This document shows positions 15,526 to 21,802 of a DNA stretch of 25,159 bases, piece by piece. This DNA is from an uncultured Bacilli bacterium (GTDB lineage: Bacteria > Bacillota_I > Bacilli_A > RF39 > UBA660), in contig CAJOQL010000116.1 of the NCBI GenBank assembly GCA_905236935.1, forward strand, positions 1-25,159. Direction: 5' to 3'. Numbering within the stretch: position 1 is the first letter of the stretch; the number at the start of each line of letters is the position of its first letter. Made by a program: the position numbers and the translations under genes. Below the pieces are notes generated by a model, which did no database searches, was not told where the DNA came from, and saw nothing but the letters and a program-made list of their open reading frames with translations.

Positions 15526-16989
15526 ATGCTACTAGACAGATATAAAATTAAAACTTATCAGGCAGGTTTAAAAATGATTCTTTACGTATCAGTAAAGGAA
15601 TTATTTAATTGTGATGTATATTTTTTACACTCATTAGATAAAGGATTATACTGTGAAATTAAATCTAGCAAAGAATTAAATAGAGAAGATATTGAAAAAA
15701 TAAGCATTCGTATGAAAGAAATAATTAATAAAAATGAAAGAATTAATAAAAAGATTATTAGTAAAAAAGAGGCTTACGATTTTTATATCAAAAATAATGA
15801 AAAAGAAAAAGCAAACAATATTCAAAATTTAAATATTAGTTCTATGCCAATACATGAATTACATGGCTATTATAATACTTTTTTAGATATGATGCCTGAT
15901 TATACTGGAGAAGTTAATAAGTTTAATTTAACTTTTATAGGTAATAATGGAATAGTATTATCATTTCCAATAACTGACGATGATAATATAGCACCTTATA
16001 CTGACCAAGAATTAATATTAAAAAGTTTCAAAAATTATCGCTTTTGGTGTACTAAACAAAGAACTAATTATATTTCAGGATTAAATAGTATTGTTGCTCA
16101 AAGTAAAATAAAAGAATTTATTAAAATGAACGATATAATGATAGATAACGAAATATATTCTATTGCCTACAATATTATAAAAAATAAGAAAAAAATTGTT
16201 ATTCTAGGAGGACCATCCTCAAGTGGTAAAACAACTAGTACTAGAAAATTGTCATTATATTTGCATGCATTAGGCGCAAATCCAATAGTATTAAGTGTTG
16301 ATGACTATTTTAAGGAAAGAGAAGATACCCCACGCCTTCCTAATGGCAAGTTTGATTTTGAATCAGTAGATGCAATTGATTTAGTTTTATTTAATACTCA
16401 ATTACAAGAATTGATGAGTGGTAAAACTGTTAAAATTCCAACATTTAACTTTGAAACAGGTAAAAAAGAGTACAGTGTTAAAAAAACAATTACTATTAAT
16501 GAAAATGATATTCTATTAATAGAAGGATTACACTTTTTAAATGAAGAATTAAGTAAAAATGTTCCTAGAAAGGATAAATATAAAATATATATAAGTCCAT
16601 TTATGCCTTTATCACTTGATAGACATAATCATATTTCAACTATTGATATTAGGCTTCTTCGTAGAATCGTAAGAGACAATCGAACAAGAGGAAGTAATGT
16701 CTTAAAAACACTAGAAAGTTGGGAAGATGTTCGTAATGGAGAAACAAAATATGTATTTCCTTATACCAAAGAAGCGGATGTTATTTTAAATACTGCCTAT
16801 GTATATGAAATAGGAATTTTAAAAGTTTATGCTGAACCACTATTACATAGTGTCCCAATTGATAGTAAATATTATAGAGAAGCTAGGCGTTTAATTGGAG
16901 TATTACAAATGTTTTTTCCAATACCTAGTGAATACTTAAGTGATGATAATATTTTAAGAGAATTTATTGGTGAAAGTTATTTCGCATAA
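15526..16989 (+). CDS. Uridine kinase-family nucleoside kinase with long N-terminal extension
   Basis: The 487-aa product has a phosphoribulokinase/uridine kinase domain in its C-terminal half: P-loop GGPSSSGKTT (228-237), LSVDDYF, LLIEGLHFLN, RHNHISTIDIRLLRRIVRDNRTRG. This type, with a ~200-residue threonyl-tRNA-synthetase-like N-terminus (HELHGYY, YTDQELILKSFKNYRFW), is common in Firmicutes and annotated as 'nucleoside kinase' or Udk-like. It probably phosphorylates a pyrimidine nucleoside, but the substrate is unproven. It lacks an obvious TGS domain, so it is somewhat shorter than many relatives. SD GGAGTGG is 6 nt before the ATG. gap follows after 14 bp. Confidence 0.87.
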   Translation: MLLDRYKIKTYQAGLKMILYVSVKELFNCDVYFLHSLDKGLYCEIKSSKELNREDIEKISIRMKEIINKNERINKKIISKKEAYDFYIKNNEKEKANNIQNLNISSMPIHELHGYYNTFLDMMPDYTGEVNKFNLTFIGNNGIVLSFPITDDDNIAPYTDQELILKSFKNYRFWCTKQRTNYISGLNSIVAQSKIKEFIKMNDIMIDNEIYSIAYNIIKNKKKIVILGGPSSSGKTTSTRKLSLYLHALGANPIVLSVDDYFKEREDTPRLPNGKFDFESVDAIDLVLFNTQLQELMSGKTVKIPTFNFETGKKEYSVKKTITINENDILLIEGLHFLNEELSKNVPRKDKYKIYISPFMPLSLDRHNHISTIDIRLLRRIVRDNRTRGSNVLKTLESWEDVRNGETKYVFPYTKEADVILNTAYVYEIGILKVYAEPLLHSVPIDSKYYREARRLIGVLQMFFPIPSEYLSDDNILREFIGESYFA

Positions 16990-17003
16990 GAAAGGATAAT
17001 TTA

Positions 17004-18008
17004 ATGAAAAAGATTGCAATAAATGGTTTTGGTAGAATAGGTAAGATTGCTTATAGATTGCTTTTAAATAATAATGAATATAGTATTGTAGCAATTAATA
17101 GTCATGCTAAAAGTGAGGATATTGCTTATATGCTTAAGTATGATTCTACTCATCGAACACTAGATAATGTTGATATTACATATAATGATGAAGGAATTAT
17201 TGTAAATGGTAAATTTACTAAAATATTACAAATTGATGATCCTAAAGATTACCCATGGAAAGATTTAGGAGTTGATTTAGTCTTAGAATGTACTGGTGCA
17301 TTTACAAAAAAAGAAGATGCTTATAAGCACATTAATGCAGGGGCAAAGCATGTTTTAATTTCAGCTCCTGGTAAAGGTGAGATGAAAACAATTGTTTATG
17401 GTGTAAATGAAGATATTTTAACAAAGGATGATCAAATAGTAAGTAGTGCATCATGCACAACTAATTGTTTAGCACCAGTTTTAAATCTAATTGAGAGATT
17501 TATTGGTATACATTCTGGTTATATGACGACTGTCCATGCTTACACCAATGACCAAAATACTTTAGATGGTTCTCATAAAAAAGGAATTGCTTCTCGTAGA
17601 GGAAGAACTGCTGCTTTAAATATTGTTCCAGCTTCAACTGGTGCTGCATCTGCCATTGGACAAGTTATTCCAAGTTTAAAAGGAAAACTTGATGGTTCAG
17701 CTTTTAGAGTACCTACAGCAGATGGAAGTGTAATAGATTTATCATTAAATTTAGAAAGAGAAACTTCAAAAGAAGAAATTAACGCTATATTTGCTTCTTA
17801 TCAAGATGAAATATTACGTTTTACTATGGACCCGGTAGCATCTTCAGACATAATTGGTTCTTCATGCGGGGCATTAGTAGATGGAAGCTTAACAAATGTA
17901 CTAGAAACTAATCATAAAATGGTAAAAATAGTAGCATGGTATGATAATGAATATGGTTATACTGCTCAAATGATTAGAACTATGGATAAATTGTTAAATT
18001 TAGAATAA
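17004..18008 (+). CDS. gap: Glyceraldehyde-3-phosphate dehydrogenase
   Basis: The 334-aa product is a class I GAPDH that converts glyceraldehyde-3-phosphate to 1,3-bisphosphoglycerate. NAD-binding fold NGFGRIGK (7-14), catalytic Cys151 (SASCTTNCLAP), His178 (VHAYTNDQ), and SWYDNEYGY-type end (AWYDNEYGYTAQM). The cofactor-specificity positions are unusual: after the second strand the sequence is INSHA where NAD-specific enzymes have ND (Asp32), and DGSH stands where they have DLPH (Leu187-Pro188). This points to NADP or dual use. SD AAAGGAT lies 7 nt upstream. It is in an operon with the kinase gene before it and a small membrane protein gene after it (7 bp). Confidence 0.96.
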   Translation: MKKIAINGFGRIGKIAYRLLLNNNEYSIVAINSHAKSEDIAYMLKYDSTHRTLDNVDITYNDEGIIVNGKFTKILQIDDPKDYPWKDLGVDLVLECTGAFTKKEDAYKHINAGAKHVLISAPGKGEMKTIVYGVNEDILTKDDQIVSSASCTTNCLAPVLNLIERFIGIHSGYMTTVHAYTNDQNTLDGSHKKGIASRRGRTAALNIVPASTGAASAIGQVIPSLKGKLDGSAFRVPTADGSVIDLSLNLERETSKEEINAIFASYQDEILRFTMDPVASSDIIGSSCGALVDGSLTNVLETNHKMVKIVAWYDNEYGYTAQMIRTMDKLLNLE

Positions 18009-18015
18009 GGTTTTT

Positions 18016-18285
18016 ATGATATATAAAATGAATATTAAAGAAATAAGAAATCTTTTATTAGATTTTAGCTCAACTACTTATGGAAGAACAATGTTTTTAC
18101 TTTGTTATAGTGTATTTTTTATTGTATCAGCATCATTAGTATCTGCTTTTGCTTTACATATTTTAAAAAATAGTGTATTTACAGGTTTATTTGTTATTAT
18201 AGGTGCATTTATATCAGTATTATCATTTGTAATTGGTAGCATTATTTATTATAAAGAACTTAGAATATATGCAGAAAATAGATAA
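18016..18285 (+). CDS. Small two-TM membrane protein
   Basis: I do not recognise this 89-aa protein. It has a charged N-terminus (~1-24), two hydrophobic segments (~27-49 and ~54-77) and a short charged tail, so it should sit in the cytoplasmic membrane as a hairpin. It starts 7 bp after gap with a weak SD (AAGG, 5 nt), so translation probably depends on gap. A terminator overlaps its stop codon, making it the last gene of the operon. Confidence 0.75.
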   Translation: MIYKMNIKEIRNLLLDFSSTTYGRTMFLLCYSVFFIVSASLVSAFALHILKNSVFTGLFVIIGAFISVLSFVIGSIIYYKELRIYAENR

Positions 18286-18308
18286 ATTATAAAAGTTTAT
18301 CTATTTTT
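18278..18308 (+). terminator. Terminator of the kinase-gap operon
   Basis: ATAGATAAA (18278-18286) pairs with TTTATCTAT (18296-18304), followed by T residues. The stem is AT-only and starts inside the last codons. Confidence 0.75.
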
Positions 18309-18332
18309 CTTTTAAAAAATAAATTTTATTTG

Positions 18333-18338
18333 TATAAT
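18333..18338 (+). promoter_or_regulatory. -10 box of the thioredoxin-like lipoprotein gene
   Basis: Consensus TATAAT ends 18 bp before the ATG, with the SD (GGGAGG) between. The predicted leader is ~12 nt. The -35 region is T-rich terminator sequence. Confidence 0.55.
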
Positions 18339-18356
18339 GAATATGGGAGGTAGAGA

Positions 18357-19061
18357 ATGAAAAAATATTTAAGAATAATTTTAATAGCATTTTTACTTTT
18401 AGGAATTTTTGGCTGTAATAATAAAAAAACTGAAGAACTAACTAAAGAACCAACAAAAGAATCACTAGCATTTAAGGAAGAATATGAGGCCTTAAATGGA
18501 AAAGAAAATGCTTCTGGTAAAGAACATCGTAAAATAACAATTTCTGAAACAAATCCTTTTGAAAAAATTAGTACTGAAGAATTAATTAAGAAAATAGATA
18601 ATAAAGAAACACTTTATGTTTATTTTGGAGATCCACTATGTCCATGGTGTAGAAGCGTTTTAGAAAAAGCAATTGAGGTTGCTGAAGAAAAGAATATTTC
18701 CAAGATATATTACATTAAAATTTGGGATGAGGATGGTAATGAAATATTAAGAAGTAAATATACTTTAAATAAGAAAAATAAACCTCAATTAGTAAGTCCA
18801 GCAACTGATGATTATTATACATTATTAAAAGCGTTTAAAGATTTTCTTCCAGATTATACTTTAAAAACAAGTGATGGTAAAGAAATTAAGATTGGTGAAA
18901 AAAGAATTTTTGCTCCAAATTTTGTTTATATTGAAAATGGTGTAGCTAAAAAGTTAGTTGAAGGTATTTCCGATAAGCAAACTGATTCAAGAGAAGAATT
19001 AACTAAAGAAATACTTGAAGATGAAGAAAAAATATTTACAGAGTTTTTTACAAATAAGTAA
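18357..19061 (+). CDS. Thioredoxin-fold lipoprotein with CPWC motif
   Basis: The 234-aa product has a lipoprotein signal (hydrophobic 6-18, lipobox GIFGC, Cys20), a Lys/Glu-rich linker (~21-65) and a thioredoxin-like domain with VYFGDPLCPWC (Cys95, Cys98). The CPxC motif suggests a surface-anchored thiol-disulfide oxidoreductase or reductase. The cis-Pro loop may be FAPNFVYIENG (~183-193). Partner proteins such as CcdA are not in the window. Strong SD GGGAGG 6 nt before the ATG. It is a single gene with its own promoter and terminator, directly upstream of the structured RNA locus. Confidence 0.85.
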   Translation: MKKYLRIILIAFLLLGIFGCNNKKTEELTKEPTKESLAFKEEYEALNGKENASGKEHRKITISETNPFEKISTEELIKKIDNKETLYVYFGDPLCPWCRSVLEKAIEVAEEKNISKIYYIKIWDEDGNEILRSKYTLNKKNKPQLVSPATDDYYTLLKAFKDFLPDYTLKTSDGKEIKIGEKRIFAPNFVYIENGVAKKLVEGISDKQTDSREELTKEILEDEEKIFTEFFTNK

Positions 19062-19084
19062 AATTTCAAATAATGAAAAATTAT

Positions 19085-19117
19085 AAGCAATCCTAGATAA
19101 ATAAAAGGATTGCTTTT
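19085..19117 (+). terminator. Terminator of the thioredoxin-like lipoprotein gene
   Basis: AAGCAATCCT (19085-19094) pairs perfectly with AGGATTGCTT (19106-19115), followed by T residues. It separates the lipoprotein gene from the toxin-antitoxin-like locus. Confidence 0.88.
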
Positions 19118-19126
19118 ATATTTTCC

Positions 19127-19156
19127 TTGACAAATAGATTCATAGAAATATATAAT
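19127..19156 (+). promoter_or_regulatory. Promoter of the toxin-like mRNA
   Basis: Perfect TTGACA (19127-19132), 18-bp spacer, perfect TATAAT (19151-19156): the best promoter in the window. Transcription should begin near 19163, just before the inverted repeat. Confidence 0.88.
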
Positions 19157-19191
19157 AAAGAACTAGAACGGAAGTTTGTGAGCCGGCTTTT

Positions 19192-19232
19192 CACCTTTTC
19201 AGAAATAATCACTTATTAAATTTGAGAAGGTG
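19192..19232 (+). promoter_or_regulatory. Hairpin that sequesters the toxin ribosome binding site
   Basis: Positions 19192-19203 (CACCTTTTCAGA) can pair with 19221-19232 (TTTGAGAAGGTG), 12 pairs including two G-U, with a 17-nt loop. The right strand contains the AAGGTGG SD. The left strand is the same segment that can pair with the 3' end, so the two structures exclude each other. Confidence 0.7.
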
Positions 19233-19241
19233 GTGGTAGTT

Positions 19242-19322
19242 ATGAGAAATAGAGAACGTGCTCTTTATTGTATTATAATGACACTTTTATTTATAATAGT
19301 AGCGATACTATTTAAGTATTAA
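19242..19322 (+). CDS. 26-aa hydrophobic peptide, candidate type I toxin
   Basis: The frame starts at ATG 19242, 8 nt after AAGGTGG, and ends at TAA 19320-19322. The product starts with a basic segment (MRNRER), continues as one hydrophobic helix (about residues 7-24, including IIMTLLFIIVAILF) and ends in Lys-Tyr. Size, single TM and charged end match the general form of type I toxins, which insert into the membrane. I see no sequence match to Fst, TxpA/BsrG, Hok, AapA or other families that I know. A harmless small membrane protein is the alternative. The antisense RNA ends exactly at its stop codon. Confidence 0.7.
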   Translation: MRNRERALYCIIMTLLFIIVAILFKY

Positions 19323-19348
19323 AAAAATGGCACAACCGAAGTTGTGCC
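19321..19348 (-). terminator. Terminator of the antisense RNA (UUCG loop)
   Basis: On the minus strand a perfect 8-bp stem, GGCACAAC with GTTGTGCC, is closed by a C(UUCG)G tetraloop and followed by A and seven T residues. On the plus strand there is no T-tract, so it works for minus-strand transcription only. Confidence 0.88.
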
Positions 19349-19405
19349 GACCAACAAATATCTGAAAAGATGAAGGCCGGCCACTGGGGGTCTTCCGTTC
19401 TTTTC
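19322..19405 (-). ncRNA. Predicted antisense RNA, candidate antitoxin of the 26-aa peptide
   Basis: A minus-strand promoter predicts a start near 19405, and the UUCG terminator predicts an end near 19322, giving an RNA of about 84 nt. It is fully complementary to the 3' region of the toxin mRNA and stops at the toxin stop codon. Because of the inverted repeat, its 5' half resembles the mRNA's own 5' leader. Its segment 19372-19361 (CATCTTTTCAGA) differs at one base from the leader segment that blocks the SD, so it could also pair in trans with the SD region (9 Watson-Crick and 3 G-U pairs). No reading frame of note is present. Confidence 0.72.
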
Positions 19406-19411
19406 ATTTTA

Positions 19412-19440
19412 ATTTTAGCACGTGAAATTTTTTTTTGCAA
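19412..19440 (-). promoter_or_regulatory. Promoter of the antisense RNA
   Basis: Minus strand: TTGCAA (19440-19435), 17-bp spacer, TAAAAT (19417-19412) preceded by TGC, an extended -10. The same extended -10 type occurs before mtaB and the HerA-type gene. Confidence 0.78.
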
Positions 19441-19760
19441 ACATTAATTTGATAAAAAATAAATATAATACGTGAGTTTTAGTAGATGATTAAATATAAC
19501 TAGATGATAATAATACCTTTAGCGATAAAAAGTTAAAAATAATATTTAATAAGAATTTTGAAGAACGAGTAGGATTTTTATTATCTATTGATAGATAGTA
19601 TTATATTAAAAATGAAGAGTAAATATAATCTAAACCATGCACTTTACATGATGGAATAAATGCTAATAGTGAAGTAAAATATGAATATTGTAATGCAGAA
19701 AGAAAGATTTAATAATCTATATATCATTAATGGAACATAAATATTTAAATAGACTTTTTA
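19437..19760. other. Intergenic stretch, possible decayed coding relic
   Basis: No intact gene is present. The left part resembles 10133-10230 (see that entry). Short frames read like protein, for example DDNNTFSDKKLKIIF followed by FEERVGFLLSID and, later, LHDGINANSEVKYEY, each ended by stops and in shifted frames. This fits a degraded gene, identity unknown. Confidence 0.35.
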
Positions 19761-19761
19761 C

Positions 19762-19791
19762 TTTACAATAAACAAATATTCGTATTATAAT
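19762..19791 (+). promoter_or_regulatory. recX promoter, predicted leaderless
   Basis: TTTACA (19762-19767), 18-bp spacer, TATAAT (19786-19791). The -10 ends 6 bp before the recX ATG, so transcription should begin at the start codon. No SD is present. Confidence 0.75.
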
Positions 19792-19797
19792 CTAATT

Positions 19798-20559
19798 ATG
19801 GAAATAGTTAAATTTAAAAAAGGTAAAAGTAATATTTATGAATTAGAACTTAGTAATGGTCTTAAGTTTAAACTTTATGATGATGTAATAGTTAAATTTA
19901 ATTTACTAGTTAATAAAAGATTTGATGATAAAAAATTTGAAGAAATAATACACTATAATGACTCACTAGAGGCTTATTATGAAACTATTAAAAAACTAAA
20001 TACTAAGATGCGTAGTGAAGTAGAAATAAGAGAACTACTTAAAAGAAAAGGTTATAGTGACAATATCATTACTGATACTATTAATAGATTAAAGAAAGAT
20101 GGATATTTAAATAGAAAAATATATATAAAATCATATATAAGTGATGCTTTTCGATTTTCTAATGATGGACCTGATAAAATCAGAAGAAATTTAAATAAAT
20201 TAGGATTTAATAATGAAGAAATAGATGAATTTTTAGATTTAGATTTTACAGAAAAAGTAATTAAAATAATTGATAAAAAGGTTAAATCCAATACTAAATA
20301 TAGTAACTACCTTCTTAAACAACATTTAAATAACTATTTAATTAATTTAGGTTATCCTAAAGAACTATTTATTAATTATTTAAATGATATTAATACTAAT
20401 AATAAAGATATTTTAAAAAAAGAAGCAAATCTTTTATTTAATAAATACTATAAAAAGTATGAAAAAAATGAGCTTAAATATTTTCTTAAAGACAAATTAT
20501 ATAAAAAAGGTTATAATAGTGAAGAAATAAGTGAGGTTTTAAATGAAATTATATTATGA
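19798..20559 (+). CDS. recX: RecX family regulatory protein
   Basis: The 253-aa product fits the long Firmicute RecX proteins: repeated three-helix modules, for example RSEVEIRELLKRKGYSDNIITDTINRLKKDGYLNR (~82-116), with IYIKSYISDAFRFSNDGPDKIRRNLNKLGF next and a second EEI-LNEI module at the C-terminus. RecX binds RecA filaments and limits or modulates recombination. recA is not nearby. The start lies directly at the predicted transcription start. The stop (TGA) overlaps the next gene by 17 bp, which suggests translational coupling. Confidence 0.88.
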   Translation: MEIVKFKKGKSNIYELELSNGLKFKLYDDVIVKFNLLVNKRFDDKKFEEIIHYNDSLEAYYETIKKLNTKMRSEVEIRELLKRKGYSDNIITDTINRLKKDGYLNRKIYIKSYISDAFRFSNDGPDKIRRNLNKLGFNNEEIDEFLDLDFTEKVIKIIDKKVKSNTKYSNYLLKQHLNNYLINLGYPKELFINYLNDINTNNKDILKKEANLLFNKYYKKYEKNELKYFLKDKLYKKGYNSEEISEVLNEIIL

Positions 20560-20842
20560 TAAGTTAACTAAAGAAGAAAAGAATGCAGTAAAGAAAGAAT
20601 TTATTCAAACAGAAGAAAGTAAAGTTTATAAAAAAGCTAATAAGATGGTAATTTTTTGTGTAATTGGAGTTTTAATTTCTATTTTAGCAGGGACATTTGA
20701 TTTTATTTATAAGACTGGAATATTAAACTATATTATTGATGGGTTCTTATTCTTATTTTCAATTATTGTTTTATTTAGAATGCAAAAAATAAAGAAAAAT
20801 TTACTTAATAAATATGCAGTATCTAATAAGAAAGATAAATAG
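20543..20842 (+). CDS. Small two-TM membrane protein coupled to recX
   Basis: I do not recognise this 99-aa protein. A charged N-terminal helix (~1-32), two hydrophobic spans (~34-54 and ~59-80) and a Lys-rich C-terminus suggest a membrane hairpin with both ends in the cytoplasm. The gene starts 17 bp inside recX; its SD (GAGG) is within recX coding sequence. A short terminator overlaps its stop. Confidence 0.78.
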   Translation: MKLYYDKLTKEEKNAVKKEFIQTEESKVYKKANKMVIFCVIGVLISILAGTFDFIYKTGILNYIIDGFLFLFSIIVLFRMQKIKKNLLNKYAVSNKKDK

Positions 20843-20859
20843 GTTAATCCTATTTTTTT
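20838..20859 (+). terminator. Terminator after the recX operon
   Basis: AATAGG (20838-20843) pairs with CCTATT (20849-20854) and seven T residues follow. The stem is short, so termination may be partial; the next gene's SD lies just beyond. Confidence 0.65.
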
Positions 20860-20868
20860 GGTGATATT

Positions 20869-21771
20869 ATGTTAGATTATTATTTTAGTTTATTAGGAGA
20901 TATTCCTAAGTTTTTAGAAAAATATTTGCAAGTTCCATCTTTATTAAGGCTTAAAAAAATAGGGTATTTTTGTGGTATGGATTATGCTTCTAAAGATATT
21001 TATGATTTTAGTGAATATATAAGTAGATTTGATCACTCTCTAACAGTTGCTCTTTTAACCTATAGGTTTACTAAAAGGAAAAAAGACACTATTGCAGCAT
21101 TATTTCATGATATAGCCACTCCATGTTTTTCTCATGTTATTGACTATATGAATAAAGATTATGAAAAACAAGAAAGTACAGAAGAATATACAGAAAGAAT
21201 TTTAATGAATGATAGTATATTTTTGGAATGCTTAAAAATAGATAAAATAAAACTAGAAGATATTACAAATTTTAAAAAATATTCAATTTTAGATAATGAT
21301 AGACCGCATCTTTGTGCTGATAGGTTAGATGGGGTAATCTTAACTGGTATGGGTTGGACTAAAAATGTTTTAAAAAGTGATATTAAACTTATTCTAGATG
21401 ATTTATCAGTTTTTAAAAATGAACTAAATGAAAAAGAAATTGGATTTAAAACTTTAGAAGTAGCTTTAAGAGTTCAAGAAATAAGCAAAAGAATAGATGT
21501 TTATTGTCATTCTAATGAAGATAATTATATGATGGAACTTTTAGCTAGCATTGCAAGATATGCGATAGATAAAAAATATATCACATATGATGATTTATAT
21601 TATATGACTGAAGAAGATGTTTTTAATTTATTCTCATCTAAAAACGATAAGAAATTAGATAAACTTTTAATAGAATTTAAAACTAAAAAGAAAAAAGATA
21701 TTCCAATTACGCAAATATCTAATATTAAAATAAGAAATTTAAATCCTTTAGTAAACAATAAACGCATATAA
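20869..21771 (+). CDS. HD-domain phosphohydrolase
   Basis: The 300-aa product carries a classical HD set: H56 (RFDHSLTVALL), H80-D81 (AALFHDIATPCFSHV) and D151 (CADRLDG). This order resembles the dNTPase/YdhJ-like branch of metal-dependent phosphohydrolases, so a nucleotide substrate is likely but not shown. The C-terminal third is helical and Lys-rich. SD GGTGAT is 4 nt before the ATG. No separate promoter is clear, so it may depend on read-through from recX. Confidence 0.85.
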   Translation: MLDYYFSLLGDIPKFLEKYLQVPSLLRLKKIGYFCGMDYASKDIYDFSEYISRFDHSLTVALLTYRFTKRKKDTIAALFHDIATPCFSHVIDYMNKDYEKQESTEEYTERILMNDSIFLECLKIDKIKLEDITNFKKYSILDNDRPHLCADRLDGVILTGMGWTKNVLKSDIKLILDDLSVFKNELNEKEIGFKTLEVALRVQEISKRIDVYCHSNEDNYMMELLASIARYAIDKKYITYDDLYYMTEEDVFNLFSSKNDKKLDKLLIEFKTKKKKDIPITQISNIKIRNLNPLVNNKRI

Positions 21772-21798
21772 AAACCTCATTTCAATAAGTGAGGTTTT
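21771..21798. terminator. Bidirectional terminator between the HD gene and prsA
   Basis: AAAACCTCA (21771-21779) pairs perfectly with TGAGGTTTT (21790-21798); the A and T ends let it serve both convergent genes. Confidence 0.88.
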
Positions 21799-21802
21799 TA
21801 TA

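Larger units (their letters stand above)
19165..19401. repeat. Long imperfect inverted repeat enclosing the toxin frame
   Basis: Left arm 19165-19203, right arm 19361-19401. Pairing: 19165-19174 with 19392-19401 (10 bp perfect); 19178-19180 with 19382-19384; 19182-19187 with 19376-19381 (GCCGGC); 19188-19191 with 19372-19375 (two G-U); and 19195-19203 with 19361-19369 (9 bp perfect). About 31 pairs in all, separated by ~157 nt. Confidence 0.85.
19163..19436 (+). ncRNA. Structured mRNA of the candidate type I toxin
   Basis: From its promoter this transcript has an ~80-nt leader, a 26-codon reading frame and a ~110-nt 3' region. Its 5' end (19165-19203) can pair with its 3' region (19361-19401), closing the whole molecule. 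The hairpin 19329-19348 follows the stop codon but has no T-tract on this strand, so transcription should pass it. The 3' end is uncertain: T-rich sequence begins at 19401 and a T9 run lies at 19428-19436 after a weak AT hairpin. The repeat arms are much more GC-rich than their surroundings, as is usual for structured RNA in AT-rich genomes. Confidence 0.65.

Noticed and set aside
19272..19277. Antisense -10 (TATAAT on the minus strand) inside the peptide gene
   Set aside because: No acceptable -35 at 16-18 bp; the promoter at 19412-19440 is far better.
19329..19348. Terminator for the plus-strand toxin mRNA
   Set aside because: The hairpin is followed by GACCAAC on the plus strand, with no T-tract. 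The T-tract exists only on the minus strand.
19165..19401. Inverted repeat as terminal repeats of a MITE or small mobile element
   Set aside because: No flanking target duplication is visible, and the repeat arms fall exactly at predicted transcript starts of both strands, which an RNA function explains better.
19163..19436. 6S RNA, tmRNA or SRP RNA
   Set aside because: End pairing alone recalls 6S RNA, but the inside holds an SD, a peptide frame and an oppositely oriented terminator. No tmRNA or SRP RNA signature is present.
20052..20291. 79-aa minus-strand frame
   Set aside because: It is a shadow of recX.
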